Assembly: GCA_964621615.1 (NCBI GenBank)
Contig: CAZUMW010000015.1
Span: forward strand, 1 to 64,000
Length of the DNA stretch: 64,000 nucleotides
Direction of reading: 5' to 3'
Source of the DNA: CAZUMW01 sp964621615
GTDB taxonomy: Bacteria > Desulfobacterota > WTBG01 > CAIYCZ01 > CAIRTM01
Below the pieces are notes generated by a model that had not been told where the DNA came from, ran no database searches, and saw only the letters and a list, made by a program, of their open reading frames with translations. Below, one piece after another: positions 25,601 through 33,835 of the stretch (its first letter is position 1; each line of letters begins with the position of its first letter). Made by a program: the position numbers and the translations under genes.

Positions 25601-25893
25601 GCCTCATTCCGCTGTTTAGGCTTTCGCACCTTTTTACAATTGAAGGAGCCAAGGAAAATCCGGAGGATGGAATCGTTATTGTTGTAGAAGACAGCGGCAA
25701 AAAAACCGGCATTCTCGTAGACGAATTGCTCGGGCAGCAATCAACGGTTATTAAAAGTCTCGGAGCCTTTCTTAAGGGCCTTCCCGGTGTGTCCGGCGGT
25801 TCAATTATGTCTGACGGAAGAGTGGGCATAATTCTTGATGTGGCCGGCATCGTTAAGCTTGCAACTGCAGGCAACATACGCGAAGTCGCTTAA
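22648..25893 (+). CDS. cheA: Chemotaxis histidine kinase CheA with three HPt domains
   Basis: 1081 residues, against about 650-700 usually. Three HPt (P1) domains carry candidate phosphohistidines H168 (FHTLKGES), H325 (FHTLKGES) and H504 (FHTIKGAA). The first two are close duplicates, each preceded by a similar P-x-Y-I/L-D-x-D-I-F segment. An acidic, low-complexity linker (about 600-690) leads to the P3 dimerisation helices, the ATPase domain (HLVRNSVDHG, DDGRGLD, GRGVGMDVV) and a CheW-like P5 domain. It phosphorylates CheY and CheB under receptor control. No separate P2 domain is evident. The first 100 residues are helical and unassigned. Confidence 0.95.
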   Translation: MVSEKLILFLDDVSEELITADHDSPEDCQQICGYFASIRDEARACDLPRIEKAAEAARVLSQKGLIDKEADQKSTIEILNKTVTAFQHLTRPGAQNEDIDLPDDLFADGHQSAAPENIYQLPPYIDKDIFVEFLNNQESVLENIESLLLQLEKEINPSTLAELRRIFHTLKGESAVFEMHEIEKVCHRAEDLIDQGGRNLPVDSLLAVKDWLGNAFDAIQDGKPVSEIDPAVIERLAVDAEAQPEGDSSAAQSVEIKDGPSAGTEEKTADGTEKQYTVPEYLDEDIFHEFLNDQDSVLEDMESHLLSLEKDINMETIADLRRIFHTLKGESAVFGLHNIERVCHKTEDLIDYCGEKPPIDRLLRVKDWIGDVFQALKCNSPMPEFNIEKLSLRTVSDDQQQGETNICEGVQAEYVPADTSVEPDASHDEQPYNEEHEHGSSQQLAAEEDDALPKEQTISADIDLLSDFVSEVQEHIDTIDSTLLSLENSPDNADLLNAVFRVFHTIKGAAGFLALDVISRLAHNTENLLDLARKGELILAGGKIDVVFEAVDEMKKLMSSLQRAIESGNPTYKISPTVASLLGKIQAVTVSPGADIEQSEKPAEESHRATASEAKEQVQESEHLSAAKKTEKEQPADSAVSEKMDEPEAPAHEKTAAEKAPTESEDDETATKDQIQSVAQQQVKAKLKESIKVDSENLDKLIDAIGELVIIEAMIRQDSVIRSANSSHLMRNINQMDKITRELQQLGMALRMIPVKPTFQKMARVVRDLAKKSNKKIEFVVKGEDTMLDKSVVDRIGDPLIHLVRNSVDHGIEATPEERSKAGKSETGTIELTAFHKGGNIHIEIRDDGRGLDKETITKKAIEKKLISEKNSLNDREIYSLIFTPGFSTAKKVTDVSGRGVGMDVVKKTIEDLRGNIEFSSEPGRGSLFSLRLPLTLAIIDGMLVRIGEERYIIPTLSIIESIRPKKQDISTIANKGEMITIRDSLIPLFRLSHLFTIEGAKENPEDGIVIVVEDSGKKTGILVDELLGQQSTVIKSLGAFLKGLPGVSGGSIMSDGRVGIILDVAGIVKLATAGNIREVA

Positions 25894-25941
25894 GCGAAAT
25901 CAAATTATTTTCACCTGCCGCAGGCAGGAGGCGGAGGTCAT

Positions 25942-26484
25942 ATGGCGCAAAACATTTCAGAAGAGCAGGGCGCTAACCTTGCCCGTACAGAAAAGTATCT
26001 CACATTCAATCTTGCAAGCGAGCAATACGGTGTTGAAATATTAAAAGTCCGCGAAATTATCGGGCTCATGGATATTACCAAGATTCCAAGAACCCCCGAT
26101 TTTGTTCGGGGTGTCATCAATCTTCGCGGTAAAGTTATTCCCGTAATCGACCTTCGCCTGAAGTTCAACATGGATTCAATTGAAGATACGCAGCAAACCT
26201 GTATTATCGTCGTTGATATTGTTCAGCAGGAAACACAGATGCAAATGGGCATTGTTGTTGACAGCGTATCTGAAGTGCTTGATATCGAAACGCAATCAAT
26301 TGAAGAAGCGCCTCAGTTCGGCTCATCAATTGTTGATACACACTTTATTAACGGCATAGCAAAAGCGAAAGGCGGAGTGAAAATCCTTTTGAATATTGAG
26401 AAGGTTCTTACCTCCGAAGAAATTCAGTCGCTGTCCAAGACGGCATCGCTTAAAAAAGAAAAAGAGTCATCTGATAACGCCTGA
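25942..26484 (+). CDS. cheW: Chemotaxis adaptor CheW
   Basis: 180 residues, one CheW domain (YLTFNLASEQYGVEILKVRE, then TPDFVRGVINLRGKVIPVIDL), linking receptors to CheA at the membrane-proximal array. It has a short charged C-terminal tail. GGAGG precedes the ATG. Its stop overlaps the cheR start by one base (TGATG), implying coupled translation. Confidence 0.95.
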   Translation: MAQNISEEQGANLARTEKYLTFNLASEQYGVEILKVREIIGLMDITKIPRTPDFVRGVINLRGKVIPVIDLRLKFNMDSIEDTQQTCIIVVDIVQQETQMQMGIVVDSVSEVLDIETQSIEEAPQFGSSIVDTHFINGIAKAKGGVKILLNIEKVLTSEEIQSLSKTASLKKEKESSDNA

Positions 26485-27296
26485 TGGATGCCGCGACATT
26501 TCAGAAATTCAGAAAAATAGTTCATGAGCACAGCGGCATTTATTTAAACAATACAAAACAGGCAATGGTATCTGCGCGCATTGCAAAACGAATGCGCGTA
26601 CTTGGAATAAGCAACCAGCGCGAATATCTGGACATGCTCGTTAGAGACCGGTCCGGAGATGAAATAACAAAGTTCCTTGACGTTATTTCAACAAATGTCA
26701 CCAGCTTTTTCAGAGAGGTTGAGCACTTTGAGTTTCTCGGCGGAAAGCTTGCCGAGTGGATACGCCAGGGGAAAAAAAAATTGCGAATCTGGTCCGCCGC
26801 TTCATCAACGGGCGAAGAGCCGTACTCAATTGTGATGACGGTGCTGGCAGCATCCATTGACAAAAAATTTGACTTCAGGCTTCTTGCAACAGATATTTCA
26901 ACTCGCGCACTCGTTGAGGCATCAAACGGATGCTATCCGGAATCAATAATGACCGGCGTTCCAGATTCATTCAGGAAGCGTTTTTTTTCAAAATCCAACC
27001 GGGATAACGGCCTGTTTTATGAGGTTCGAGATACTCTCAAAAATCATATTGTATTCAGACGGCTCAATCTGTCAAAGCCGCCGTTCCCAATGAAGGGGCA
27101 GCTTGATGTTGTTTTTTGCAGAAACGTTATGATCTATTTCAATGACGAAACGAGATCGCGCCTTCTGTCTGAAATATACAGGCTTCTGAATCCGGAAGGA
27201 TATTTGATTACCGGACACGCCGAAAGCCTCGCCAGCATTAAAACCCCGTTCAAGTGCGTTAAGCCGTCGATTTATATGAAACAGAGCAATAACTGA
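26484..27296 (+). CDS. cheR: Chemoreceptor methyltransferase CheR
   Basis: 270 residues. N-terminal helical CheR_N domain followed by a SAM-dependent methyltransferase fold: WSAASSTGEEPYS near residue 109, LATDIS near 135 and DVVFCRNVMIYF near 210. Transfers methyl groups from S-adenosylmethionine to receptor glutamates during adaptation; opposes CheB. It overlaps cheW by one base. There are no TPR additions, so this is the simple form. No receptor gene lies in the window. Confidence 0.95.
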   Translation: MDAATFQKFRKIVHEHSGIYLNNTKQAMVSARIAKRMRVLGISNQREYLDMLVRDRSGDEITKFLDVISTNVTSFFREVEHFEFLGGKLAEWIRQGKKKLRIWSAASSTGEEPYSIVMTVLAASIDKKFDFRLLATDISTRALVEASNGCYPESIMTGVPDSFRKRFFSKSNRDNGLFYEVRDTLKNHIVFRRLNLSKPPFPMKGQLDVVFCRNVMIYFNDETRSRLLSEIYRLLNPEGYLITGHAESLASIKTPFKCVKPSIYMKQSNN

Positions 27297-27331
27297 AATG
27301 GTAATGTGAAAAAAACTATCGGAGAAAATGC

Positions 27332-27811
27332 GTGAAGACTATTGTTGTGGGTATTTCGGACATGAAAGTATCCGATAATCCAAATGAGGTGCTCATTACA
27401 TACTCACTTGGGTCATGCCTTGGAGTTATGCTGTATGATCCCGTATCACAAATAGCAGGCCTTTTACACAGCATGCTGCCGCTGTCAAAAATAGATCCCC
27501 AGAAAGCGAAGGCAGCTCCTTTTATGTTTGTTGACACGGGACTGCCGATTCTGTTCAAGGAAGCCTATAATCTCGGAGCTGAAAAAAAGAATATTGTCGT
27601 TAAAGCAGTAGGCTGCTCATCGCTGCTCGATGAAAAAGGATATTTCAAAATCGGCGAGCGAAATTTCACCGTTCTGCGCAAGCTGTTGTGGAAAAACAAT
27701 ATACTTATTGAAAAGCAGGATATCGGCGGCAATCACTCTCGCACAGCCTCCATAGAAGTTGCTTCAGGCCGCATCATTGTGAAAACCGGGGGGAAGGAGT
27801 TTGAGCTATGA
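27332..27811 (+). CDS. cheD: Receptor deamidase CheD
   Basis: 159 residues from a GTG with GGAG eight bases upstream. The family signature is present: YSLGSCLGVMLYD near residues 24-36 (catalytic cysteine) and GLLHSMLP near 45 (catalytic histidine). CheD deamidates receptor glutamines and, in many bacteria, pairs with a CheC/CheX-type phosphatase; a CheX-like gene lies three genes downstream. The end overlaps the HDOD gene by four bases (ATGA). Confidence 0.93.
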   Translation: MKTIVVGISDMKVSDNPNEVLITYSLGSCLGVMLYDPVSQIAGLLHSMLPLSKIDPQKAKAAPFMFVDTGLPILFKEAYNLGAEKKNIVVKAVGCSSLLDEKGYFKIGERNFTVLRKLLWKNNILIEKQDIGGNHSRTASIEVASGRIIVKTGGKEFEL

Positions 27812-28659
27812 ATTTTAAAAAAGAAATTCTGGAAAACATAAAATCCCTACCGGCAATGAGCCAGACAAACCAGAAAATTATAAACATTTTAAGCAGCAGC
27901 GATCCTGACATCTCTGAAGTTATACGCCTGATTCAATATGACCCGGCCCTTACCAGCAACGTGCTGAAGCTCGTTAATTCAGCATATTTTTCTGTTCAGC
28001 AGGAGGTTACGTCAATACGCCAGGCAGTCGTTATGCTTGGGCTCAATCAGGTTCGACGCGTTGTTATTGCAGTTTCTTTTTCATCCTTAATGGACAAAAA
28101 AATACCCGGTTACGATCTTGATTCAGGCGACTTGTGGAAGCACTCGGTTGCAACTGCGGTTGCTTCAGAAACAATTGCCGGTCTTATCAGCTATTCTGAC
28201 ACCGATTTGCTGTTCACCGCCGCCCTGCTGCACGATATCGGTAAAATTGCGCTTTCAACATTTGTTGATGAGTATTTTAACAAAATTGAGGAAGAAGCCA
28301 AGCGTGCCGAAGAATCATTCGAAGTTGTAGAAAAGAAATTTTTCGGCATCGATCATGCCGAAGCAGGCGCTGTTATTCTTAAAAACTGGGGCATTCCCAT
28401 GAGCCTGTATCTTCCCGTTCTCTGGCATCATAAACCTGATGAGTGCAAAGTAAGCTCAGCTTCAGTTGTTGTGGATATCGTACATCTTGCCGACACGCTC
28501 AGCATTTCCGGAGGAATAGGAATCGGCCGCGACGGGCTGCAGTATCGTCCGTCAGCAACGGTTCTGTCCCGCCTGAATATAAAAAAGATACAGATTGAGA
28601 ATATTATAAGCCAGACAATGACTGGTATGGAACAAATAAAAGAAATTTTTGATATCTAA
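27808..28659 (+). CDS. HDOD-domain signalling protein
   Basis: 283 residues, nearly all one HDOD domain (PAMSQTNQKIINIL start, QYDPALTSNVLKLVNSA, then ALLHDIGKIAL and WHHKP). HDOD proteins are degenerate relatives of HD phosphohydrolases that act as signalling scaffolds, often tied to motility and c-di-GMP. The LLHDIGK and WHH motifs remain, but the full metal-binding set of active HD-GYP enzymes is not present. It overlaps cheD by four bases and sits inside the chemotaxis operon, so a role in the same pathway is likely; the ligand is unknown. Confidence 0.88.
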   Translation: MNFKKEILENIKSLPAMSQTNQKIINILSSSDPDISEVIRLIQYDPALTSNVLKLVNSAYFSVQQEVTSIRQAVVMLGLNQVRRVVIAVSFSSLMDKKIPGYDLDSGDLWKHSVATAVASETIAGLISYSDTDLLFTAALLHDIGKIALSTFVDEYFNKIEEEAKRAEESFEVVEKKFFGIDHAEAGAVILKNWGIPMSLYLPVLWHHKPDECKVSSASVVVDIVHLADTLSISGGIGIGRDGLQYRPSATVLSRLNIKKIQIENIISQTMTGMEQIKEIFDI

Positions 28660-28680
28660 TGGGGGAGGACTACTGAGCAC

Positions 28681-29070
28681 ATGGCATTTAATATATTAAT
28701 TGTCGATGATTCACGCACAATACGGTCGGTTATTAAAAAAACGCTGCACATCGCCGGCGTACCAATATCTGAGCTGTATGAAGCAACAAACGGTCAGGAA
28801 GGTCTCCAGTCGATGAAAGATAACTGGATTGATCTTGTTTTTGCTGACATCAATATGCCAGTCATGACCGGTATTGAAATGCTGGAAAAAATGTCCGAGG
28901 ACAATATGCTTGATTCAATGCCGGTTATCATTATTTCAACAGAGGGAAGTAAAACCCGTATAGAAGAGCTGTACAAAAAAGGGGTAAAAGCGTATTTGCG
29001 TAAACCTATAACACCGGAAACACTGAGAAATGTTGTTAAAGATGTAATGGGGGACTACGATGAGCAGTAA
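28681..29070 (+). CDS. Single-domain CheY-like response regulator
   Basis: 129 residues, one receiver domain: DD near residues 9-10, phosphoacceptor aspartate in VFADINMPVMTG near 59, IISTEG near 88 and lysine in YLRKPI near 109. It differs from the CheY at 22163 and overlaps the CheX-like gene by 11 bases. It may be a second CheA target, a phosphate sink, or the substrate of the neighbouring CheX-like protein. Confidence 0.9.
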   Translation: MAFNILIVDDSRTIRSVIKKTLHIAGVPISELYEATNGQEGLQSMKDNWIDLVFADINMPVMTGIEMLEKMSEDNMLDSMPVIIISTEGSKTRIEELYKKGVKAYLRKPITPETLRNVVKDVMGDYDEQ

Positions 29071-29515
29071 AAACAGTGAAATACTCAAACAGGTTTGCTG
29101 TGATGTTTTTGAGCAGCTGGCGTTTATGTTCGGTGAAGAGCTTGATCCCGATGAAATAGAAAGCGATTCAGAAACATTTATTCGAGCGTCAATGAAATAT
29201 ATTGGTGACATTCAGGGGACAATTGAAATAATCGTACCAAATGAGCTCGCTGAAAGCCTTGCCTATAATATACTTGGCATAGACGAGGATGATGAGCTGG
29301 AAGAGGGCGGCTCGGAAGATGCATTAAAAGAGCTTCTGAACACAATAACCGGCAAGCTTATAACCGCCGCCTATGGAGAGGAGAAAGTGTTTGATCTCAG
29401 CATCCCGGAGACAAACGATATAAGCAATGAGGAGTGGGAATCACTGCTTGAAGAAAATGATTATATTGCAATAGATATTGAAGACAATCCGGTGCTTCTG
29501 TACACATCACCCTGA
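29060..29515 (+). CDS. CheX/CheC-like phosphatase family protein
   Basis: 151 residues. The segment EDALKELLNTITGKLITAA near 92-110 matches the CheC/CheX E-x-x-N active-site helix. The preceding strands (GDIQGTIEIIVPNELAESLA) fit the CheX fold. These enzymes dephosphorylate CheY, and the overlap with a CheY-like gene supports that. The protein is very acidic overall, and only one such helix is visible, as in CheX. The name is an inference from fold motif and context. Confidence 0.75.
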   Translation: MSSKNSEILKQVCCDVFEQLAFMFGEELDPDEIESDSETFIRASMKYIGDIQGTIEIIVPNELAESLAYNILGIDEDDELEEGGSEDALKELLNTITGKLITAAYGEEKVFDLSIPETNDISNEEWESLLEENDYIAIDIEDNPVLLYTSP

Positions 29516-29566
29516 TATGGCAATCGCGTTTGCAGTGTCACAACATTCCACGATTATAACAGGATT

Positions 29567-30610
29567 ATGTCCATGAGTATTAAAGTCCTAATTGTTGACG
29601 ATTCAGCTGTGGTCAGAAATATATTCTCAAAAGAGCTTTCCTGTGACCCTGAAATAAACGTGGTAGGCACCGCTCCTGATCCCTATATTGCTCGAGAAAA
29701 AATAGCTAAGCACAAACCTGATGTCATAACGCTTGATATCGAAATGCCGCGCATGGACGGCATAACATTCCTGAAAAAGCTGATGAAACATTACCCGCTG
29801 CCGGTGATTGTAGTATCATCGCTGACCCAAAGGGGCAGTGATCTTGCCATGGAAGCGCTCAATGAAGGTGCCATTGAAGTGCTCAGCAAACCGGGTCCCT
29901 CGTACAGCGTCGGTGATATGTCGCTCAGCCTGATCGAAAAAATTAAAGCTGCATCTAAAGTTGATATTGCAACCCTTCAGAATATCAGCAAAAAAAAGCA
30001 GTATGAAGTTGAAGATAAAAAGCTCTCGCTTACACAGACAACCAATAAAATCATAGCCATTGGAGCATCAACGGGCGGCACACAGGCGCTTGAGTACATA
30101 CTGTCACCGCTACCGGGAAATGCGCCGGGCATTGTGATCGTTCAGCATATGCCTGAAAAATTCACAAAGAGCTTTGCGGCACGCCTCAACAGTGTAACAA
30201 AAATATCGGTCAAAGAGGCTGAGGACGGCGAACGAGTTGTACCGGGGCTTGCGCTTATCGCTCCGGGAAACAGGCACATTGTTATGCGGCGATCTGGTGC
30301 ATCATATTATGTGCAGGTCAAGGATGGACCGCTTGTCAAGCGGCAGCGGCCGTCGGTTGAGGTGCTGTTTAATTCTGTTGCGCGCTATGCCGGCAAAAAC
30401 GCAATCGGAGTTATTTTAACCGGTATGGGTTCTGATGGTGCAGAGGGACTTCTTAAAATGAAGAAAAGCGGTGCAGTAACCATTGCTCAGGATGAAAATT
30501 CATGTGTTGTGTTCGGCATGCCGCAGGAGGCAATAAAAGCGGGCGCTGTAGACCATGTGGTTCGGCTGACACAAATATCGGACAAACTGGTCGAACTTGC
30601 AAATGCATAG
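29567..30610 (+). CDS. cheB: Chemotaxis methylesterase/glutamine deamidase CheB
   Basis: 347 residues. An N-terminal receiver (VDDSAVVRN, phosphoacceptor in VITLDIEMPRMDG near 57) is joined by a short lysine-rich linker to the methylesterase domain. The catalytic triad is visible: serine in GASTGGTQ near 166, histidine in VQHMPE near 193 and aspartate in GMGSDGAEG near 290. Removes receptor methyl groups, opposing CheR. Last gene of the chemotaxis run. Two ATGs (29567, 29573) are possible starts. Confidence 0.96.
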   Translation: MSMSIKVLIVDDSAVVRNIFSKELSCDPEINVVGTAPDPYIAREKIAKHKPDVITLDIEMPRMDGITFLKKLMKHYPLPVIVVSSLTQRGSDLAMEALNEGAIEVLSKPGPSYSVGDMSLSLIEKIKAASKVDIATLQNISKKKQYEVEDKKLSLTQTTNKIIAIGASTGGTQALEYILSPLPGNAPGIVIVQHMPEKFTKSFAARLNSVTKISVKEAEDGERVVPGLALIAPGNRHIVMRRSGASYYVQVKDGPLVKRQRPSVEVLFNSVARYAGKNAIGVILTGMGSDGAEGLLKMKKSGAVTIAQDENSCVVFGMPQEAIKAGAVDHVVRLTQISDKLVELANA

Positions 30611-30742
30611 ATTGGTTTACATAATATATATTATCAGACATTATGTCAGAACCCCGCGTTTTCTTTTTTTGCACACATCAGGAGCATATGACTGATTATC
30701 ACATTCTTAGCCCGTTCATTTTTTTAACGAAAAACCCATGTC

Positions 30743-31630
30743 ATGAATTCGTTTCACTTCCTGTCCAGAAATTTCGCTTCATTGCCGTATGAAAAATCAA
30801 ACTGGGACAATGCTCAATCGGTGGTAATCCCGATTCCATACGATTTTACAACAACATACAGGCCTGGAACACGATTCGGACCCCAGGCTCTCATAGATGC
30901 GTCTTGTTTTCTTGAGCTGTTCGATGAGGACATGTTAACAGAAATTGCCGATATAGGCATTCATACCCTTGAAATGATTGAGCCTGATGCGTCCGGTCCT
31001 GAATCAATGATACAAACAGTGACCGATCTTGTCTCAACAGTTCTTCATGCGGGTAAATTCCCCTGTATAATCGGCGGTGAGCACAGCATTTCCCTCGGCG
31101 CTGTTTTAGCGATAAAGCAATCCTTTCCAAGCGTTACTGTCATTCAGTTTGACGCCCATGCAGATCTTCGTAACAGCTATCAGAGCTCACCGTATAATCA
31201 CGCATGTGTAGCCCGACGCATTTTCGAGAACGCACCCCTTGTTCAAATCGGCATACGAAGCCTTTGCACCGAGGAATATGAGTTCATACAGTCAAAACAA
31301 CTTGAGACCCATTTTTATCGGGATATCATGAAATCCGATGCAGGATGGTTTGAAACATGCCTGGACCACATAAGCAATGACGTGTATATAACGCTTGATC
31401 TGGACGTGCTTGATCCATCGATCATGCCGTCAGTCGGTACGCCCGAGCCCGGCGGTATGGGCTGGCATGAAACACTCTCTTTGTTGAAAGCTATAGCTTA
31501 CCGTAAAAATATCGTCGGCTTCGACGTTGTCGAGCTGTGCCCTTCCGGAGACAACCCCTCCCCTGATTTCCTGGCTGCCAGGCTCGTTTATAAAATGCTT
31601 GGTTATTGCCTTTGTCTGAATCGTGATTAA
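30743..31630 (+). CDS. speB: Agmatinase (ureohydrolase family)
   Basis: 295 residues. Arginase/agmatinase fold with the manganese ligands visible: GGEHS near 112, FDAHADLR near 137 and the DLDVLDPSIMP segment near 218, followed by GTPEPGG. Hydrolyses agmatine to putrescine and urea. The next gene on the same strand encodes arginine decarboxylase, so together they convert arginine to putrescine. The gene pairing and length argue for agmatinase over arginase or formiminoglutamase. Confidence 0.88.
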   Translation: MNSFHFLSRNFASLPYEKSNWDNAQSVVIPIPYDFTTTYRPGTRFGPQALIDASCFLELFDEDMLTEIADIGIHTLEMIEPDASGPESMIQTVTDLVSTVLHAGKFPCIIGGEHSISLGAVLAIKQSFPSVTVIQFDAHADLRNSYQSSPYNHACVARRIFENAPLVQIGIRSLCTEEYEFIQSKQLETHFYRDIMKSDAGWFETCLDHISNDVYITLDLDVLDPSIMPSVGTPEPGGMGWHETLSLLKAIAYRKNIVGFDVVELCPSGDNPSPDFLAARLVYKMLGYCLCLNRD

Positions 31631-31637
31631 CATCTGA

Positions 31638-31710
31638 AACGACGAAGATTTTTTATTGAACTCGCCCACATTATATAATAATGTACTAAAGATTATTATG
31701 TGTCGTCGTT
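31638..31710 (+). promoter_or_regulatory. Inverted repeats in the arginine decarboxylase leader
   Basis: An outer pair AACGACGA (31638-31645) and TCGTCGTT (31703-31710) encloses a hairpin ACATTAT-ATA-ATAATGT (31668-31684). It lies between speB and the decarboxylase gene. It could be an RNA fold or an operator; no known riboswitch is recognised. Confidence 0.35.
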
Positions 31711-31765
31711 GCCGCTGCTGGCATCTATTACGTGAACAATATAATGTGGAGAGGAGTCCTTAAAA

Positions 31766-32311
31766 GTGAAACGTGTTCCTAAAGAAGTTTTTTTGACGCG
31801 TGGAGACGGAACCCACCGGGACGAGCTGCGTTCATATGAGCTGGCGCTGCGCGACGCCGGCATTGAAAAGCAAAACCTGGTCCCCGTTTCCAGCATTCTG
31901 CCCCCAGGCTGTAAAATTATTACAAAAAATCAGGGGTTGAAAAAAATATCCCCCGGGGAAATCATATTTACCGTGATGAGCAAATGCTCCAGCAATGAGC
32001 CCCGCCGCCTTATTGCAGCATCGGTCGGATGCGCATGGCCTTCAGACAAAAGCGGCTACGGGTATCTGTCGGAGTTTCACTCATTCGGGATGACCAAAAA
32101 GCAGGCAGGCGACCATGCTGAAGATATGGCTGCAGCAATGCTGGCCTCAACGCTCGGAATTGAATTTGATGAAAACAAAAGCTGGGATGAAAAAAAAGAG
32201 GTTTACCGGATCAGCAATAAAATATACAAATCAACTAACATTACCCAGTCGGCTATTGTTTCACCAAACGGCTATACAACAGTTGTAGCAGCCGCTGTGT
32301 TTATTCTTTAA
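31766..32311 (+). CDS. Pyruvoyl-dependent arginine decarboxylase
   Basis: 181 residues from a GTG, with GGAGAGGAG about nine bases upstream. The sequence VPVSSILPPG near residues 35-44 is the self-cleavage site where a serine becomes the pyruvoyl group, giving beta and alpha chains. It makes agmatine from arginine. The family is common in archaea and in scattered bacteria such as chlamydiae. The preceding agmatinase gene completes a putrescine route without the PLP-dependent SpeA enzyme. Confidence 0.92.
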   Translation: MKRVPKEVFLTRGDGTHRDELRSYELALRDAGIEKQNLVPVSSILPPGCKIITKNQGLKKISPGEIIFTVMSKCSSNEPRRLIAASVGCAWPSDKSGYGYLSEFHSFGMTKKQAGDHAEDMAAAMLASTLGIEFDENKSWDEKKEVYRISNKIYKSTNITQSAIVSPNGYTTVVAAAVFIL

Positions 32312-32337
32312 CAAATAAAACAGGAGGTTGTGTTCCC

Positions 32338-33810
32338 ATGATTTCACAAAAAACAATTTGCCGGATTAATAACGCTACACTCATGACAATCGTTGCAGTA
32401 GTCTGCCTGATGCTTTGCCCTGCCGCTGCAAATGCAAAGCAGACTGACGGACAGCCAACGGTAACCCTTCCTGACTTCACCACACTGATTAAGCAGCTTA
32501 AGCCGGTTACCGTCAATATAAGCTCCACTAAAACGGTTAAGCCGCGTATGAGGCAGTTCGGCGGGTCCCCCTTCGGGAATAACGGGGGAAGATCAGACCC
32601 CTTTCATGATTTTTTCGGGGATGATTTTTTCAAGCGATTTTTTGGCGATCAGTTTGATCGTGAATACAAGAGAAAAGGTCTCGGATCAGGTTTCATCATC
32701 GATGCGGAGGGCTACGTTATTACAAACAACCATGTTATTGAGGGAGCCGACGAAATAATTGTTAAAACGCATAACGAAAAAGAATATGAAGCCGAAATCG
32801 TCGGCACTGACCCGAAAACGGATATCGCGCTCATAAAAATAAAAAACCTCAAGGAGGATTTGCCTGTTGCGACGCTCGGGGATTCCGATCAGCTTCAGGT
32901 CGGTGAATGGGTACTCGCCATCGGCAATCCCTTCGGCCTGCAGGAAACCGTAACTGCAGGTATTGTCAGCGCAAAATGGCGGAAAATCGGTGCCGGCCCA
33001 TATGAGAATTTTATTCAAACAGATGCGTCGATTAACCCGGGCAACAGCGGCGGACCGCTGTTCAACACACAGGGCGATGTTGTTGGTGTAAACACGCTGA
33101 TTTATTCACCGAGCGGGGGGAATATAGGTATAGGCTTTGCCATTCCGATAAACCTGGCAAAGGACATCGTTGCCCAGCTGAAAGAAAAAGGCAAGGTTGT
33201 CCGAGGCTGGCTGGGCGTCGTCGTTCAGAAGGTTACCCCGGAGCTTGCGGAAAGCTTTAATATGAAAAAGCCCATGGGTGCTCTTATTGCTGATGTTGAG
33301 CCAGGCGGGCCGGCAGACGAAGCAGGTATTCGATCAGGCGATATAATAATATCTTTTGATGGCAAAGACGTCGAGGAAATGGCTGATCTGCCCATGATGG
33401 TTGCGCAGACACCGGTCGGGGAAAAGGTTACGGTTTCCGTGCTTCGTGACGGCGACAAAAAAGGTTTTACCGTAAAGATAGGAGAGCTGCAGGAAAAGCA
33501 ATATTCCGCTATGGCTGAAACCGACACGGAAGATCTCGGGATCAAAGTCAGAGAAATAACACCCGAGCTTGCCCGCCAATATGAGCTTCCTGAAGAAAGC
33601 GGCGTCATTGTTACCGACGTTCAATTCGGAAGCCCTGCGGCTGAGGCCGGTCTCAGAAAAGGCGATATCATTAAAGAAGTCAACAGGGATGAGATTACAT
33701 CGATATCAGAATTCCGCGATGCCATAAAAAAATCCAAAAAAGAAAATATACTGTTCCTTATAAAACGCGGCGGCAATTCTTTGTGGATAGTGGTAAAGCC
33801 TGAATCATAA
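32338..33810 (+). CDS. degP: HtrA/DegP-family periplasmic serine protease
   Basis: 490 residues. An N-terminal signal peptide (hydrophobic core about 14-30, ending ANA) is followed by a trypsin-like domain with histidine in TNNHVIEGAD near 130, aspartate in PKTDIALIK near 160 and serine in GNSGGPLF near 235, then two PDZ domains (about 285-380 and 395-485). A glycine/phenylalanine-rich stretch near 75-105 corresponds to the LA-loop region. Degrades or refolds misfolded envelope proteins. GGAGG precedes the ATG. MucD or DegQ would be equivalent names. Confidence 0.93.
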   Translation: MISQKTICRINNATLMTIVAVVCLMLCPAAANAKQTDGQPTVTLPDFTTLIKQLKPVTVNISSTKTVKPRMRQFGGSPFGNNGGRSDPFHDFFGDDFFKRFFGDQFDREYKRKGLGSGFIIDAEGYVITNNHVIEGADEIIVKTHNEKEYEAEIVGTDPKTDIALIKIKNLKEDLPVATLGDSDQLQVGEWVLAIGNPFGLQETVTAGIVSAKWRKIGAGPYENFIQTDASINPGNSGGPLFNTQGDVVGVNTLIYSPSGGNIGIGFAIPINLAKDIVAQLKEKGKVVRGWLGVVVQKVTPELAESFNMKKPMGALIADVEPGGPADEAGIRSGDIIISFDGKDVEEMADLPMMVAQTPVGEKVTVSVLRDGDKKGFTVKIGELQEKQYSAMAETDTEDLGIKVREITPELARQYELPEESGVIVTDVQFGSPAAEAGLRKGDIIKEVNRDEITSISEFRDAIKKSKKENILFLIKRGGNSLWIVVKPES

Positions 33811-33835
33811 TACCTTTTTCTAAGGAGACATAGCG

